A stretch of 31,866 nucleotides of DNA from JANNMJ01 sp031397815 (GCA_031397815.1 JANNMJ010000204.1:1-31866), one strand, 5' to 3'. Positions 1 through 8,583 are shown, counted from the stretch's first letter. Made by a program: numbers and translations. The notes: generated from the letters alone by a model not told the origin.

Positions 1-1241
1 GGCTCTGGCCGGTCGCCGAACATCCCATCCACTTGGTTCGCGGCCTGATGCAGCGATGCCGGCGTCGTCTCGACGTAGACCATCGTGCTGTTGATGGTAG
101 CGTGACCCATATACTCTTTAAGAACGTGGAGCTGGCCGCCGGCTTCGAGAAAGAGAGTGGCGAACGTGTGCCGGCCGATGTGATTGTGTAGCGGGATCGA
201 CAGGCCCAACTCCTCCTGAATCTCGTGGAGATACTTGTTGCCTTTCTGACCGGACATCGAAGTGAAGACGTGCCGACTGCCGCCCTCCCGTTCCTGCATC
301 GCGTCGTCCCATAATTCCTGTGCGCGTTCGCTCAGCTCGATAGTCACCCGCCGACCTGACTTCCGGTTCTTGTACGGTACGAAGATGAGCAGATTGTGAA
401 ACCGCCAGTCTTCCGCAATTCTGATCTGATCGCTGATCCGGAGGCCGCAACTTGCCAAACCGAACAACCACCGCTGCAGCACGCGGCGTTTGGTAGAGCC
501 GACTTCGAGTGTGCGGTAGTACGCATCGAGCAGCTGCACGTCGCGCTGGTAGAGTGGTCGCCACATACCCTTCTTCGGCTTATGGATCACATAGTTCTCG
601 TAAGGGTCGGTGAACCAGATATGGTCCTTCTGAGCCAGGTGCATGTACGTCCGGATCGTCTTGTGCTGATTCCAGCGAGTGGTCGCGGCTTTACCCTGCT
701 TGCGAAGCCAGGCTTCGAAGCGCTGAGGGAAACGAGCGTCGGCCAGCGAGGCGAACGGGAGCGACTGGGTGAACTTCCGGAGCGTGCGGAGGACGGCCCG
801 CTGGCTCGTGAACGAGGCTTCGCAGATCAACCGCTCTTGCTTTCGCTCGACGAGCTTGGTCGAATAGTACTCGATAAAGTCCTCGCGGCTGTGGATGGTC
901 CTGAATTCCGATAAAAATCCTTCGAGGGTGACAGGTTGTCGGCGAAGGCGGAACTCCGTGAAGACAGCATTGGCATCTGATATGACTTGCTGACAGACAA
1001 GGTTATGGTCTTCGCACCCTTTGTCGCTGGCGTGGCGGGGCAGACAGCGGCCGGCTACTTTATCGAAGTTCTCCGGAGGCCAGTTCAGCTCGAGCGGAAA
1101 GGTCTTGACCTTCCCCTCGATAATAACCTGCAGGTAAATCGCCGACGTGCCATCGCGACGGCAGGGGCTGGGATGGGAGCGACCGTCGTCGCCCTTGATT
1201 TTATAGTCTGTCCTGATCCGGATGCTGGCGGAGTAAGCCAT
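1..1241 (-). CDS. Tyrosine recombinase/integrase, truncated by window edge
   Basis: Phage- or island-type site-specific recombinase that cuts and rejoins DNA through a tyrosine nucleophile. At least 413 residues are visible, starting MAYSASIRIR at 1241 and still open at base 1. An N-terminal arm-binding-like region (about 1-100) and a SAM-like core-binding region (about 105-215) precede the catalytic domain. All catalytic residues can be seen: R268 in GLRISDQ, lysine K291 or K294 in YKNRKSG, H354-x-x-R357 in HIGRHTFAT, H380 in MGHATI and nucleophile Y389 in MVYVETT. The layout matches the Bacteroidota integrases of genomic islands and conjugative elements. The gene reads away from the tRNA-Asp gene 200 bp to its right, so the element it moves would extend beyond the left edge. 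It is intact as far as visible. Substrate specificity is unknown. Confidence 0.9.
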   Translation of the reverse strand, partial: MAYSASIRIRTDYKIKGDDGRSHPSPCRRDGTSAIYLQVIIEGKVKTFPLELNWPPENFDKVAGRCLPRHASDKGCEDHNLVCQQVISDANAVFTEFRLRRQPVTLEGFLSEFRTIHSREDFIEYYSTKLVERKQERLICEASFTSQRAVLRTLRKFTQSLPFASLADARFPQRFEAWLRKQGKAATTRWNQHKTIRTYMHLAQKDHIWFTDPYENYVIHKPKKGMWRPLYQRDVQLLDAYYRTLEVGSTKRRVLQRWLFGLASCGLRISDQIRIAEDWRFHNLLIFVPYKNRKSGRRVTIELSERAQELWDDAMQEREGGSRHVFTSMSGQKGNKYLHEIQEELGLSIPLHNHIGRHTFATLFLEAGGQLHVLKEYMGHATINSTMVYVETTPASLHQAANQVDGMFGDRPE

Positions 1242-1262
1242 CTGTGGTGGGTATAAACGTCA

Positions 1263-1293
1263 GCGGCCGCTACCCCAAAGGAGTAGCGGCCGC
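1263..1293. repeat. Hairpin in the integrase leader
   Basis: GCGGCCGCTAC at 1263-1273 is perfectly complementary to 1283-1293, giving an 11-bp GC-rich stem over a 9-nt loop. It lies 22 bp upstream of the integrase start. No T-run follows on either strand, so it is not an ordinary terminator. It could be an mRNA leader structure, a protein-binding palindrome for the recombinase, or part of the attachment region. Confidence 0.6.
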
Positions 1294-1371
1294 GAACGAG
1301 CGTGAAATCAGTGTGAAACTAGCGGGTTGTTTTTCGGAGAAATCCGGCGTTTGTGAAACGATTAAAACAGG

Positions 1372-1416
1372 AAAACCGCCTCGAAAACTGCGTTTGCAGC
1401 CTTCTGAGGCGGTTTT
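1372..1416 (-). terminator. Terminator of tRNA-Asp
   Basis: AAAACCGCCTC at 1372-1382 pairs with 1406-1416 (11 bp), with a small inner CTGC/GCAG stem in the loop. A T-run follows on the plus strand and a T-rich stretch on the minus strand, so it could work both ways. It sits 24 bases past the tRNA 3' end, between the tRNA and the integrase. Confidence 0.7.
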
Positions 1417-1439
1417 TCTTTCGGCACAAAAGTGCAAAG

Positions 1440-1513
1440 CGGTCCGGACGGGACTCGAACCCGCGACCTCCGCCGTGACAGGGCGGCATTCTAACCAACT
1501 GAACTACCGAACC
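1440..1513 (-). tRNA. tRNA-Asp (anticodon GTC)
   Basis: Minus-strand cloverleaf. The 7-bp acceptor stem GGTTCGG/CCGGACC includes one T·G pair. The anticodon loop is CTGTCAC (GTC, aspartate), the T-loop is GGTTCGAGTCC and the discriminator base is G, as usual for tRNA-Asp. The CCA tail is not encoded. The 3' end faces the integrase, which makes it a likely integration target. Confidence 0.95.
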
Positions 1514-1552
1514 AAGGTAGACAACCGAGCGGCGTTCCCGCTGTTTGTGATA

Positions 1553-1584
1553 CAAAGGTAGGGCGCCATTGAAATGCCGCGCAA
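1553..1584 (-). promoter_or_regulatory. Bacteroidota-type promoter of tRNA-Asp
   Basis: On the minus strand TACCTTTG (1560-1553) matches the -7 consensus TAnnTTTG, and TTG (1584-1582) lies 21 bp upstream as a -33 element. Predicted start is near 1546, about 33 bp before the mature tRNA. Confidence 0.6.
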
Positions 1585-1709
1585 GTGTACCGACAAAAAA
1601 AACTCTATCAGCTAGCTCAGAAGAGGGTTTGAGCGTTGGTTTGCAGACAATTGAGCCGGAAAAAAAAGTCTGCGCGCGGTCGGTATGCGGTTGGTATGAG
1701 GTCGGCGGG

Positions 1710-2354
1710 CTAGTCGCGCTCCGGAATCAGGGGGAGTCCGAGCTTCTGGCGGACGGCGTTTTCGGTGTAATCGGTGCCGCCGGCGCCGGCGCGGGTGAAG
1801 ATGATTTTGCCTTCTGGGTCGACTAAGTAGGTCGCCGGTAAGGACGCGGCTTTGTAGCTCTGCGCCACGGCGCCATCAGCGTCGAGGGCTACCGGAAACG
1901 CAATCTGGAGCAGGTTGGCGCGGTCGAGGAGCTGTTTCGGGGTTTTGATGTCGGTTCCCGTCAGTACGCCCAAGAGTTGGAAATTCCCCTTCCCAATCAG
2001 CGATTTGTGCATCTCATTGTAGCGGCGGACCATCTTGCGGTTAGCTACAGTATCGGCATTCAGGGTAAAAACCTGCATCAGCACATATTTGCCGCGCATA
2101 TCCTGCAAATACATTCCCTTAGTATTCGCGAAGAACTTGACGGTTGTCAGCTCCGGCGCTGGTCCCATATCGCTGTACTGAATCGAATCCGGCTCGCGGG
2201 CTTCCGGCTCGGTCGGTTTCGCAGCAGCCTCTGCCGTTGGCTGGTTCTTGACGTCAAAGTCTGTCGAGCGCGCACGCTCCGTACAGGCACTGGTGTAACT
2301 TAAAAAACTGACTGCTGAAAATATCAGCAACAAATGTTTCGACTGACGTACCAT
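1710..2354 (-). CDS. Thioredoxin-fold (TlpA/AhpC-like) lipoprotein lacking CXXC
   Basis: Predicted 214-residue exported lipoprotein. The ATG at 2354 is chosen because it gives a compact signal peptide (MVRQSKHLLLIF…) ending at Cys24 in YTSAC; the longer upstream extension looks non-coding. The mature part has the TlpA/ResA layout: a β-strand YVLMQVF, a helix, a long AhpC/TlpA insertion (FQLLGVLTGTD, FPVALDADGAVAQSY) and the cis-proline segment SLPATYLVDPEGKI. The usual WCxxC redox motif, expected right after MQVF, is replaced by TLNADTV. The domain therefore cannot do thiol-disulfide exchange in the normal way and may be a binding or chaperone-like derivative. It is divergent from dnaE. The fold is fairly sure; the function is unknown. 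Confidence 0.75.
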   Translation of the reverse strand: MVRQSKHLLLIFSAVSFLSYTSACTERARSTDFDVKNQPTAEAAAKPTEPEAREPDSIQYSDMGPAPELTTVKFFANTKGMYLQDMRGKYVLMQVFTLNADTVANRKMVRRYNEMHKSLIGKGNFQLLGVLTGTDIKTPKQLLDRANLLQIAFPVALDADGAVAQSYKAASLPATYLVDPEGKIIFTRAGAGGTDYTENAVRQKLGLPLIPERD

Positions 2355-2487
2355 GAGATGAAGAAAGGGGGATGAAGTGACAGAGCAAACGGAGCATCCT
2401 AATGAACGGTTACGCATCCGTCCCGTAATCGGGCGCGACGAATATACGGATTTCCGCCGCCCACTGCTACGCCCCGGGCCGCTTCCG

Positions 2488-2495
2488 TACCTTTG
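2488..2495 (+). promoter_or_regulatory. -7 element of the dnaE promoter
   Basis: TACCTTTG fits TAnnTTTG. A start near 2502 would leave a leader of about 19 nt before the dnaE ATG at 2521. It also argues against using the in-frame GTG at 2497. No good -33 element is visible. Confidence 0.45.
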
Positions 2496-2520
2496 AGTGA
2501 CCACCGTTTCAAGCTTCCCG

Positions 2521-5500
2521 ATGCCTCAGTTCAGCCACCTTCACTGCCACACTCAGTTCTCGCTCCTCGACGGCCAAGCGAGCATCTCGGGCCTGATGAA
2601 AAAGGCGCAGGCGGACGGAATGTCGGCCGTCGCGATGACCGACCACGGCAACATGTTCGGCGCGTTCAACTTCGTGGCTGAAGCCAACAAGTACAACGTC
2701 AAGCCCATCGTGGGGTGCGAGTTCTACCTCGTTGCCGACCGGCACAAAAAGTCGTTCTCCCGCGAAAAAGGCGAAAAAGACCAACGCTACCATCAGCTGC
2801 TACTTGCGAAGGACCAGGCGGGGTACCAAAACTTGGCGCGTCTTTGCTCGATGTCATTCATCGAAGGCGTTTACTCCAAGTTTCCGCGGATCGACAAAGA
2901 GTTGCTGCTTCAATATCATGAAGGCCTGATTGCCACCTCGTGCTGCATCGGGGCGAGTATTCCGCAAACCATTCTGTTTAAGAGCGAAGCGGAAGCGGAA
3001 ACGGAGCTAAAATGGTGGCTCGACGTTTTCGGCGACGATTATTACATCGAAATTCAGCGCCACGGCCTGATGAATTTCGATGGCACGGGCAAAAGCCAGG
3101 AAGACGTCAATCAGGTCTTGCTGCGACTGGCGCAGAAGTACAACGTCAAGACCATCGCCACGAACGACTCGCACTACGTCGAGCAGCAGGACTGGATGGC
3201 GCACGACTTGCTCCTGTGTGTCAATACGGGCGAGCTGGAATCGGTGCCGGTCGGGGATTTTCAGACGAAATATTTTCGCCTGATTTCCGGCGACCAGAAA
3301 GTCCTGTACGGTCACCTCGACGAGCTACGGCAGCAGCACGGGCACGATTCCGCCGTGCGCTCGCAATTGACGCGAATCGACGAGGAAGCCAGTAAGGGGC
3401 GTCCGCAGAGCCGTTTCGGCTTCAACAACGATCAGTTCTACTTCAAGACGCAGGCCGAGATGGGCGTGCTCTTCCACGACGTCCCGGAAGCGCTCGACAA
3501 CACGCAGGAAATCGTTGATAAAATCACGCCGCCTAAACTCCAGCGTGACATTCTGCTGCCGAACTTCCCCATTCCGGCGCATTTCGGCAGTGCCGATGAT
3601 TTTCTCCGTCATCTCACCTTCGAAGGAGCCAAAAAACGCTACCACGACCTCACCGACGAGATTCAGGAGCGCCTCAACTACGAGCTGCGCATCATCCAAA
3701 CGATGGGGTTCGCAGGGTATTTTCTTATCACCCAAGACTTTATCAACCACGGCCGCTCGGTAGGCGTGGCTGTGGGGCCAGGGCGGGGTTCGGCGGCGGG
3801 GTCGGCGGTGGCGTATTGCGTCGGCATTACCAACATCGACCCGATTAAATACTCGCTCCTTTTCGAGCGCTTCCTGAACCCGGAACGGGTGTCGATGCCC
3901 GATATTGATATCGACTTCGACGACGTAAATCGTCAGAAAGTCATTGATTACGTCATCAATAAATACGGCAAGACGCAGGTAGCGCAGATTATCACGTTCG
4001 GCTCGATGGCCGCCAAGTCGAGCATCAAGGACGTAGCGCGCGCGATGGACCTGCCGCTCGCGCAAGCCAACGAGCTGGCGAAGCTGGTGCCCGAAAAGCC
4101 CGGTACCACGCTGGCAGGCGCGTTTGCGGACGTACCGGAGCTGCGCGCCCTACGCGAAAACTTCACCGATCCGCGCGGCCACGTCTTGCGACTCGCCGAA
4201 AAGCTCGAAGGCTCGGTGCGGAATACGGGCATCCACGCGGCAGGCGTCATCATCGCCCCGGACGATATCACGAAGTATATTCCCGTCTCGACTTCGAAGG
4301 ACTCCGACCTGCTCGTGACGCAGTTCGATGGGAAAGTCATCGAGAGCGCCGGGATGCTGAAGATGGACTTTCTGGGGCTTAAAACCCTGACCATCATCGT
4401 CGACGCCATTCGATTGATTGAGCAAAGCCACGGCGTCAAAATCGACATCGACACCATTCCTCTCGACGATGAGAAAACGTACCAGCTTTATCAGCGCGGC
4501 GATACCGTCGGGACGTTCCAGTTCGAGTCGGATGGGATGCGGCAGTACCTGCGCGACCTAAAGCCGAACAATATCGAGGATTTGATTGCCATGAACGCCC
4601 TGTATCGTCCCGGTCCGATGGCGTTTATTCCCGATTTTATCGACCGCAAGCACGGGCGCAAACAGATCGAATATCCGCATCCGCTCCTCGAACCCATCCT
4701 CTCCTACTCGCAGGGGATTATGGTGTATCAGGAGCAGATTATGCAGACGGCGCAGATTCTCGCCGGTTACTCGCTCGGCGGCGCCGATTTGCTGCGCCGC
4801 GCGATGGGTAAGAAGGATATGAAGAAAATGGCCCTCGAACGCGTCAAGTTCGTGGAAGGGGCGCAGAAGCTTCATAATATTCCAGAGAAAAAGGCGTCGG
4901 AAGTATTCGACGTGATGGAGAAATTCGCCGAGTACGGCTTCAACCGTAGCCACAGCGCCGCCTATTCGGTGGTAGCTTACCAGACGGGCTATCTGAAGGC
5001 GAATTACCCGGCCGAGTACATGGCGGCCGTGCTGACCAACTCGATGGGTGATATCAAGAAAATCACCTTTTTTATTGAGGAAGCGCGGCGGCAGGGCGTG
5101 CTGGTTTTGGGGCCGGACGTGAACGAATCGGACTTAAAATTCAACGTAAACGCACAAGGGCAGATTCGTTTCGGCTTGGCGGCGGTTAAGGGCGCCGGTG
5201 AAGCGGCCGTGGAGAATATTGTGGAAGAGCGCGTCAAGGGAGGCGCTTATCCACAGCTGTTTGAGTTCGCAAAGCGCGTGAACCTGCGCGCCGTCAATAA
5301 GAAGACCTTTGAGAGCTTGGCGCAAGCCGGCGCATTCGACTCTTTCGAGCGCTACCATCGGCGGCAATACCTCGAAGCTCCGGCCGGAGATCAGCCGCTC
5401 ATCGAGAAGGCGATGCGCGTGGCGCAGCAGTATCAGGCGGCGAAGGAATCGGCGCAACACAGCCTTTTTGGCGGTGGCAGCGGCGAGGTGCAGATTCCCC

Positions 5501-6183
5501 TGCCGAAAATCGCCGATATGGAGCCGTGGAACACGACGGAGCAGCTGCGGCGCGAGAAGGAAGTGGTCGGATTTTACCTATCCGGGCATCCGCTCGACGA
5601 ATTCAAGCTGGAGCTGAACGCGTGGTGCTCCTGCGGTCTGGATGGCCTCGACCAGTACAAAAACCGCGAAGTGACGGTGGCCGGGCTGATTACCAACGTG
5701 CTCTTCCGCACCACCAAAGCTGGCAAGCCGTTCGCATCTTTCTCGCTCGAAGACTACGACGGCTCGCTCCAGCTGGCGCTGTTCAACGACGATTACACGC
5801 GCTTGGCGCCCCTCATCAACCCCAAAAACTACCCCGAAGAGGCGGTACCGCCCGTGCTGATCCGCGGCAAGATGATGCTGCGCTGGGGCACGGAAGACCA
5901 GTTCGAGCTGAAAATCAGCGTCATTGAGCTACTGAGCGAAGTGGCTGACAAGCGCGCGAACGGCGTTCGTATCCCGTTGGAAGTCAGCCGCCTCTCCCCT
6001 AGCTTCCTCGAACTTTTGGAAGCGGCGGCGTTGGCTTCGGCGGGCAGCAAAAAGCTCGAAGTCGTGCTGCGCGATGGAGAGGAAAACCTCACCGTCAACC
6101 TCAGCTCCCGGCGGTTACGCGTTGAGCCAAAGGCATTTCTGGTAAAGCTCCGCGAACTAGCCGTGGAAGGTGAGCTGATCTAG
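2521..6183 (+). CDS. dnaE: DNA polymerase III alpha subunit
   Basis: Replicative DNA polymerase catalytic subunit, 1220 residues, a typical DnaE length. The start MPQFSHLHCHTQFSLLDG is the standard PHP-domain N-terminus, so ATG 2521 is preferred over GTG 2497. The PHP domain spans about 1-290 (HLHCH, TDHGN, NDSHY). The palm carries the catalytic aspartates D461 and D463 in MPDIDIDFDD and D616 in KMDFLGLKTL. The finger and HhH region includes YGFNRSHSAAYSVVAYQTGYLK. An OB-fold lies at about 1048-1145 (VTVAGLITNV…). The C-terminus carries a short extra region, as in other bacterial DnaE1. The gene stands alone on its strand, divergent from the lipoprotein and 200 bp before trxA. No defect is seen. 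Confidence 0.98.
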   Translation: MPQFSHLHCHTQFSLLDGQASISGLMKKAQADGMSAVAMTDHGNMFGAFNFVAEANKYNVKPIVGCEFYLVADRHKKSFSREKGEKDQRYHQLLLAKDQAGYQNLARLCSMSFIEGVYSKFPRIDKELLLQYHEGLIATSCCIGASIPQTILFKSEAEAETELKWWLDVFGDDYYIEIQRHGLMNFDGTGKSQEDVNQVLLRLAQKYNVKTIATNDSHYVEQQDWMAHDLLLCVNTGELESVPVGDFQTKYFRLISGDQKVLYGHLDELRQQHGHDSAVRSQLTRIDEEASKGRPQSRFGFNNDQFYFKTQAEMGVLFHDVPEALDNTQEIVDKITPPKLQRDILLPNFPIPAHFGSADDFLRHLTFEGAKKRYHDLTDEIQERLNYELRIIQTMGFAGYFLITQDFINHGRSVGVAVGPGRGSAAGSAVAYCVGITNIDPIKYSLLFERFLNPERVSMPDIDIDFDDVNRQKVIDYVINKYGKTQVAQIITFGSMAAKSSIKDVARAMDLPLAQANELAKLVPEKPGTTLAGAFADVPELRALRENFTDPRGHVLRLAEKLEGSVRNTGIHAAGVIIAPDDITKYIPVSTSKDSDLLVTQFDGKVIESAGMLKMDFLGLKTLTIIVDAIRLIEQSHGVKIDIDTIPLDDEKTYQLYQRGDTVGTFQFESDGMRQYLRDLKPNNIEDLIAMNALYRPGPMAFIPDFIDRKHGRKQIEYPHPLLEPILSYSQGIMVYQEQIMQTAQILAGYSLGGADLLRRAMGKKDMKKMALERVKFVEGAQKLHNIPEKKASEVFDVMEKFAEYGFNRSHSAAYSVVAYQTGYLKANYPAEYMAAVLTNSMGDIKKITFFIEEARRQGVLVLGPDVNESDLKFNVNAQGQIRFGLAAVKGAGEAAVENIVEERVKGGAYPQLFEFAKRVNLRAVNKKTFESLAQAGAFDSFERYHRRQYLEAPAGDQPLIEKAMRVAQQYQAAKESAQHSLFGGGSGEVQIPLPKIADMEPWNTTEQLRREKEVVGFYLSGHPLDEFKLELNAWCSCGLDGLDQYKNREVTVAGLITNVLFRTTKAGKPFASFSLEDYDGSLQLALFNDDYTRLAPLINPKNYPEEAVPPVLIRGKMMLRWGTEDQFELKISVIELLSEVADKRANGVRIPLEVSRLSPSFLELLEAAALASAGSKKLEVVLRDGEENLTVNLSSRRLRVEPKAFLVKLRELAVEGELI

Positions 6184-6383
6184 AGTTGAATCATAGCCGC
6201 AAAAGCTGCCACTCCGTCAGGTCTGATTCCTTTCGAGCGAGTCGGCGCGTCGCTTGCTAAACTTAGCTGTCGGGTTGTGGGTTAGCCACTGAGTCGCACA
6301 TTTGCGTATCAGTAGTGCATTTGCAACCTGACACCGCTCGCGAGCGGCGCATTTTCCCTCGCAACCCTCCATTTTTTTCAGCA

Positions 6384-6713
6384 ATGGCACACAAAGCCCT
6401 GGAAATCACCGACGCCAATTTCAACGACGTCATCAATACCGACAAACCCGTCCTCGTCGATTTTTGGGCCGAATGGTGCGGCCCGTGCCGTATGGTTGGA
6501 CCAGTGGTGGAAGAATTAGCTGGTGAGTATGAAGGCCGCGCCGTTATCGGCAAGGTCGATGTCGATGCTAACCCGCAGATTTCGATGAAATTCGGCATCC
6601 GGTCGATTCCGACGCTGTTGGTCTTCAAGAACGGTCAAGTGGTCGATAAGCAAGTCGGCGCCGTTCCGAAAAACGTGCTCGCCCAGAAGCTCGACGCTCA
6701 AGTCACGGCGTAA
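6384..6713 (+). CDS. trxA: Thioredoxin
   Basis: Cytoplasmic thiol-disulfide oxidoreductase of 109 residues, the usual thioredoxin size. The redox motif WCGPC is present with C32 and C35, preceded by VLVDFWAE; the cis-proline loop is IRSIPTLLVFKNG. The ATG at 6384 (MAHKALEITD) is chosen; the upstream in-frame extension from 6315 is not conserved-looking. It would be reduced by thioredoxin reductase, which is not in this window. It sits 200 bp after dnaE and converges on the ThuA lipoprotein gene, with a perfect hairpin between them. Confidence 0.97.
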   Translation: MAHKALEITDANFNDVINTDKPVLVDFWAEWCGPCRMVGPVVEELAGEYEGRAVIGKVDVDANPQISMKFGIRSIPTLLVFKNGQVVDKQVGAVPKNVLAQKLDAQVTA

Positions 6714-6740
6714 GCTCTGCTGAGTTGACGTCGCTTTTTC

Positions 6741-6784
6741 AACAGCAAGGCCCGCCCGATGTATATCGGGCGGGCCTTGCTGTT
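6741..6784. terminator. 20-bp perfect hairpin between convergent trxA and ThuA gene
   Basis: Bases 6741-6760 pair without mismatch with 6765-6784 over a GTAT loop. The location between converging genes suggests shared termination, but neither side has a run of T, so it may act as an RNA 3'-end stabiliser rather than a classic intrinsic terminator. Confidence 0.6.
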
Positions 6785-6817
6785 ATCTGTCGTAAAGGCA
6801 TTAGCAGTCTGAAAGCC

Positions 6818-7639
6818 TTAACGAGGCGCGTTGTTCACAGTCTCAGTGGCGGGCGCCAAACCCAGTGCCCACCTAATGCCGCCCTTCAAATGCTCCCGGA
6901 ACTGCGGATTGGCGTAAGTGGCTTCGAAATGCCCCAAGGCCGTGTAGAACATCCGGCCTTGCCCGTGTCGGCGGCACCAAGCCAGCGGGTAATCGCCCGG
7001 CGCGTTGGTTTGGGGGTGTTGGCGCATCGCCAACAGCGTCCGGACGTCGGTACGCGACCAGTTTTTGAATTCGTAAATCTCCTCGTAGATACTCCACCCG
7101 CTCGAAGGCAAACTTTTGCAAGCCGGGTGCGCAGTATCCTGCGGCACGGCACTTACCGTGAGAGGCGGGCCGTGCTGCTGAAACTCACCGCGTACTAAGT
7201 CGAGATAAAGCGAATCGCCGTGGAAAGTATCGGTAGCGCTGTGGAGGCCGATGTAAGCGCCGCCCGCCTTTACCCAATCGTAGAACGCTAGTCTGCCAGT
7301 CGGGCTGAAACTTAGGGTTCCGGTCGTGTTGGCGAACACCACCGCATCAACGGTGCGCAGCTGCTCGGCCGTAATGGCGGCGGTCACTTGAGCGGAATTG
7401 TCGGCTTGGGCAGTTACCTGCCATTCGCCGGTTTGCTCGCCTAGCTCCTGGATCGTCTGGACGGCCGTGGCAATGGAGCTGTGGCGATAGCCCTGCGTTT
7501 CCGTCAGAATCAGTAAGCGCTTGAGTGACGTTGGTTGCGGTAGGTCTGGCCCTGCTTCATCACTACACCCCACAGCTACCGCCATCAGGCCAATAGCCAC
7601 CCAAATACGCAATTGTCGGAACGAGTCGTGCGTGCTCAT
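6818..7639 (-). CDS. ThuA-like domain lipoprotein
   Basis: Predicted 273-residue exported protein of the ThuA (trehalose utilisation) family, which has a class I glutamine-amidotransferase-like fold. The signal peptide runs through GLMAVAVG to lipobox Cys25 (AVGC). Family features are an early strand LLILTETQGYRHSSI, the segment AVVFANTTGTLS, GGAYIGLHSATDTFHGD, EIYEFKNWS, and the C-terminal PLAWCRRHGQGRMFYTALGH. The family often accompanies sugar-related or Planctomycetes/Bacteroidota surface proteins, and its reaction is not established. It is 30 bp after the HIT gene, so it may share the greA–HIT transcript. Confidence 0.88.
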   Translation of the reverse strand: MSTHDSFRQLRIWVAIGLMAVAVGCSDEAGPDLPQPTSLKRLLILTETQGYRHSSIATAVQTIQELGEQTGEWQVTAQADNSAQVTAAITAEQLRTVDAVVFANTTGTLSFSPTGRLAFYDWVKAGGAYIGLHSATDTFHGDSLYLDLVRGEFQQHGPPLTVSAVPQDTAHPACKSLPSSGWSIYEEIYEFKNWSRTDVRTLLAMRQHPQTNAPGDYPLAWCRRHGQGRMFYTALGHFEATYANPQFREHLKGGIRWALGLAPATETVNNAPR

Positions 7640-7669
7640 ATTCAGGTCTATTGACGAGTGAAGCTCGCT

Positions 7670-8068
7670 TTACTGCGGCATCATCTTCAGGATACGCTCC
7701 GCTGTTGCAGCTAGTTCTTCCGGAGAGGGCGATAGCTTCGGATTAGCGAAATTCATATCACTGACCGATTGCATCGGAATCAGATGGATATGCGCGTGCG
7801 GCACTTCCAAACCGATAACCGCCACCCCAACCCGCCGACACTCAATGGCAGCCTTTACCCCTTTCGCCACCCGTTTCGCGAATACGTGCAGGGCGGCCAG
7901 CTCATCGTCGGGCAGATCGAAGATGTAGTCGATCTCGCGCTTCGGAATCACCAGCGTATGCCCCTCTTTCAACGGACTGATGTCGAGGAATGCTAGAAAG
8001 CGCTCGTCTTCCGCCACTTTATGAGCCGGAATCTCTCCAGCAATGATCCGCGAAAACAGGGTTGCCAT
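7670..8068 (-). CDS. HIT-family nucleotide hydrolase
   Basis: Histidine-triad protein of 132 residues, expected to hydrolyse adenosine phosphoramidates or related nucleotide conjugates (HINT branch). The triad is HAHIHLIPM with H91, H93 and H95. The N-terminus ATLFSRIIAGEIPAHKV and the motif GHTLVIPKREI are typical. It is 8 bp downstream of greA, a pairing seen in many Bacteroidota, and both appear co-transcribed. The physiological substrate is not known. Confidence 0.93.
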   Translation of the reverse strand: MATLFSRIIAGEIPAHKVAEDERFLAFLDISPLKEGHTLVIPKREIDYIFDLPDDELAALHVFAKRVAKGVKAAIECRRVGVAVIGLEVPHAHIHLIPMQSVSDMNFANPKLSPSPEELAATAERILKMMPQ

Positions 8069-8076
8069 AATTATGA

Positions 8077-8550
8077 TTAGCGGCTGATTTCAAGCACTTC
8101 AAATTCCAGCTTACCTGCCGGAACGGTAATCTCTGCTACCTCACCCACTGACTTCCCGAGCAAGCCTTTCCCGATAGGCGATTTCACCGAAATTCTCCCA
8201 GTTGCCAGATTAGCTTCTTCCTCCGCCACGAGCGTGTAGTTGAGCACTTGGCCACTCTTGCAGTTCTTGAGCTTCACCTTTGAGAGAATCAGCGCCTTGC
8301 TGGTATCCAGCACCGATTCATCGATAAGGCGCGCGTTGCCGATCACCTCCTCCAGCTTGGAGATTTTCAGCTCTAAATGCCCTTGGGCATCCTTCGCAGC
8401 ATCGTACTCGGCGTTTTCGCTCAAATCCCCTTTGTCACGCGCTTCAGCCAGCTGACGCGCCACTTCCGACCGGCCCCGCACTTTCAGCTCGACCAGCTCT
8501 TCTTTCAGCCGTTGCAGCCCTTCGGCTGTATAATAGTTCACCGTGGACAT
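8077..8550 (-). CDS. greA: Transcription elongation factor GreA
   Basis: 157-residue factor that enters the RNA polymerase secondary channel and stimulates cleavage of backtracked RNA. An N-terminal coiled coil (about 1-75) carries the tip motif ARDKGDLSENAEYDAAKD with the acidic residues needed for cleavage; the C-terminal FKBP-like domain has SPIGKGLLGKSVGEVAEITVPAG. Full length, no anomaly. First gene of a probable greA–HIT(–ThuA) transcript; hairpins at 8584-8699 insulate it from the upstream T9SS operon. Confidence 0.97.
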   Translation of the reverse strand: MSTVNYYTAEGLQRLKEELVELKVRGRSEVARQLAEARDKGDLSENAEYDAAKDAQGHLELKISKLEEVIGNARLIDESVLDTSKALILSKVKLKNCKSGQVLNYTLVAEEEANLATGRISVKSPIGKGLLGKSVGEVAEITVPAGKLEFEVLEISR

Positions 8551-8583
8551 TGATAAGACCAGTGTGTTAGTGGTGGAAAAAGA

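Noticed and set aside
118..914. ORFs on both strands of up to 172 residues in the first kilobase
   Set aside because: They are other frames of the integrase, whose real frame runs off the left edge and carries all catalytic residues.
1319..1555. Minus-strand ORF with VVQLVRMPPCHGGGRGFESRP
   Set aside because: This is the tRNA-Asp gene read as protein; the phrase is a known artefact of translated tRNA.
2497..2520. GTG 2497 as the dnaE start
   Set aside because: It overlaps the -7 region and lies before the predicted transcript start; the conserved DnaE N-terminus begins at 2521.
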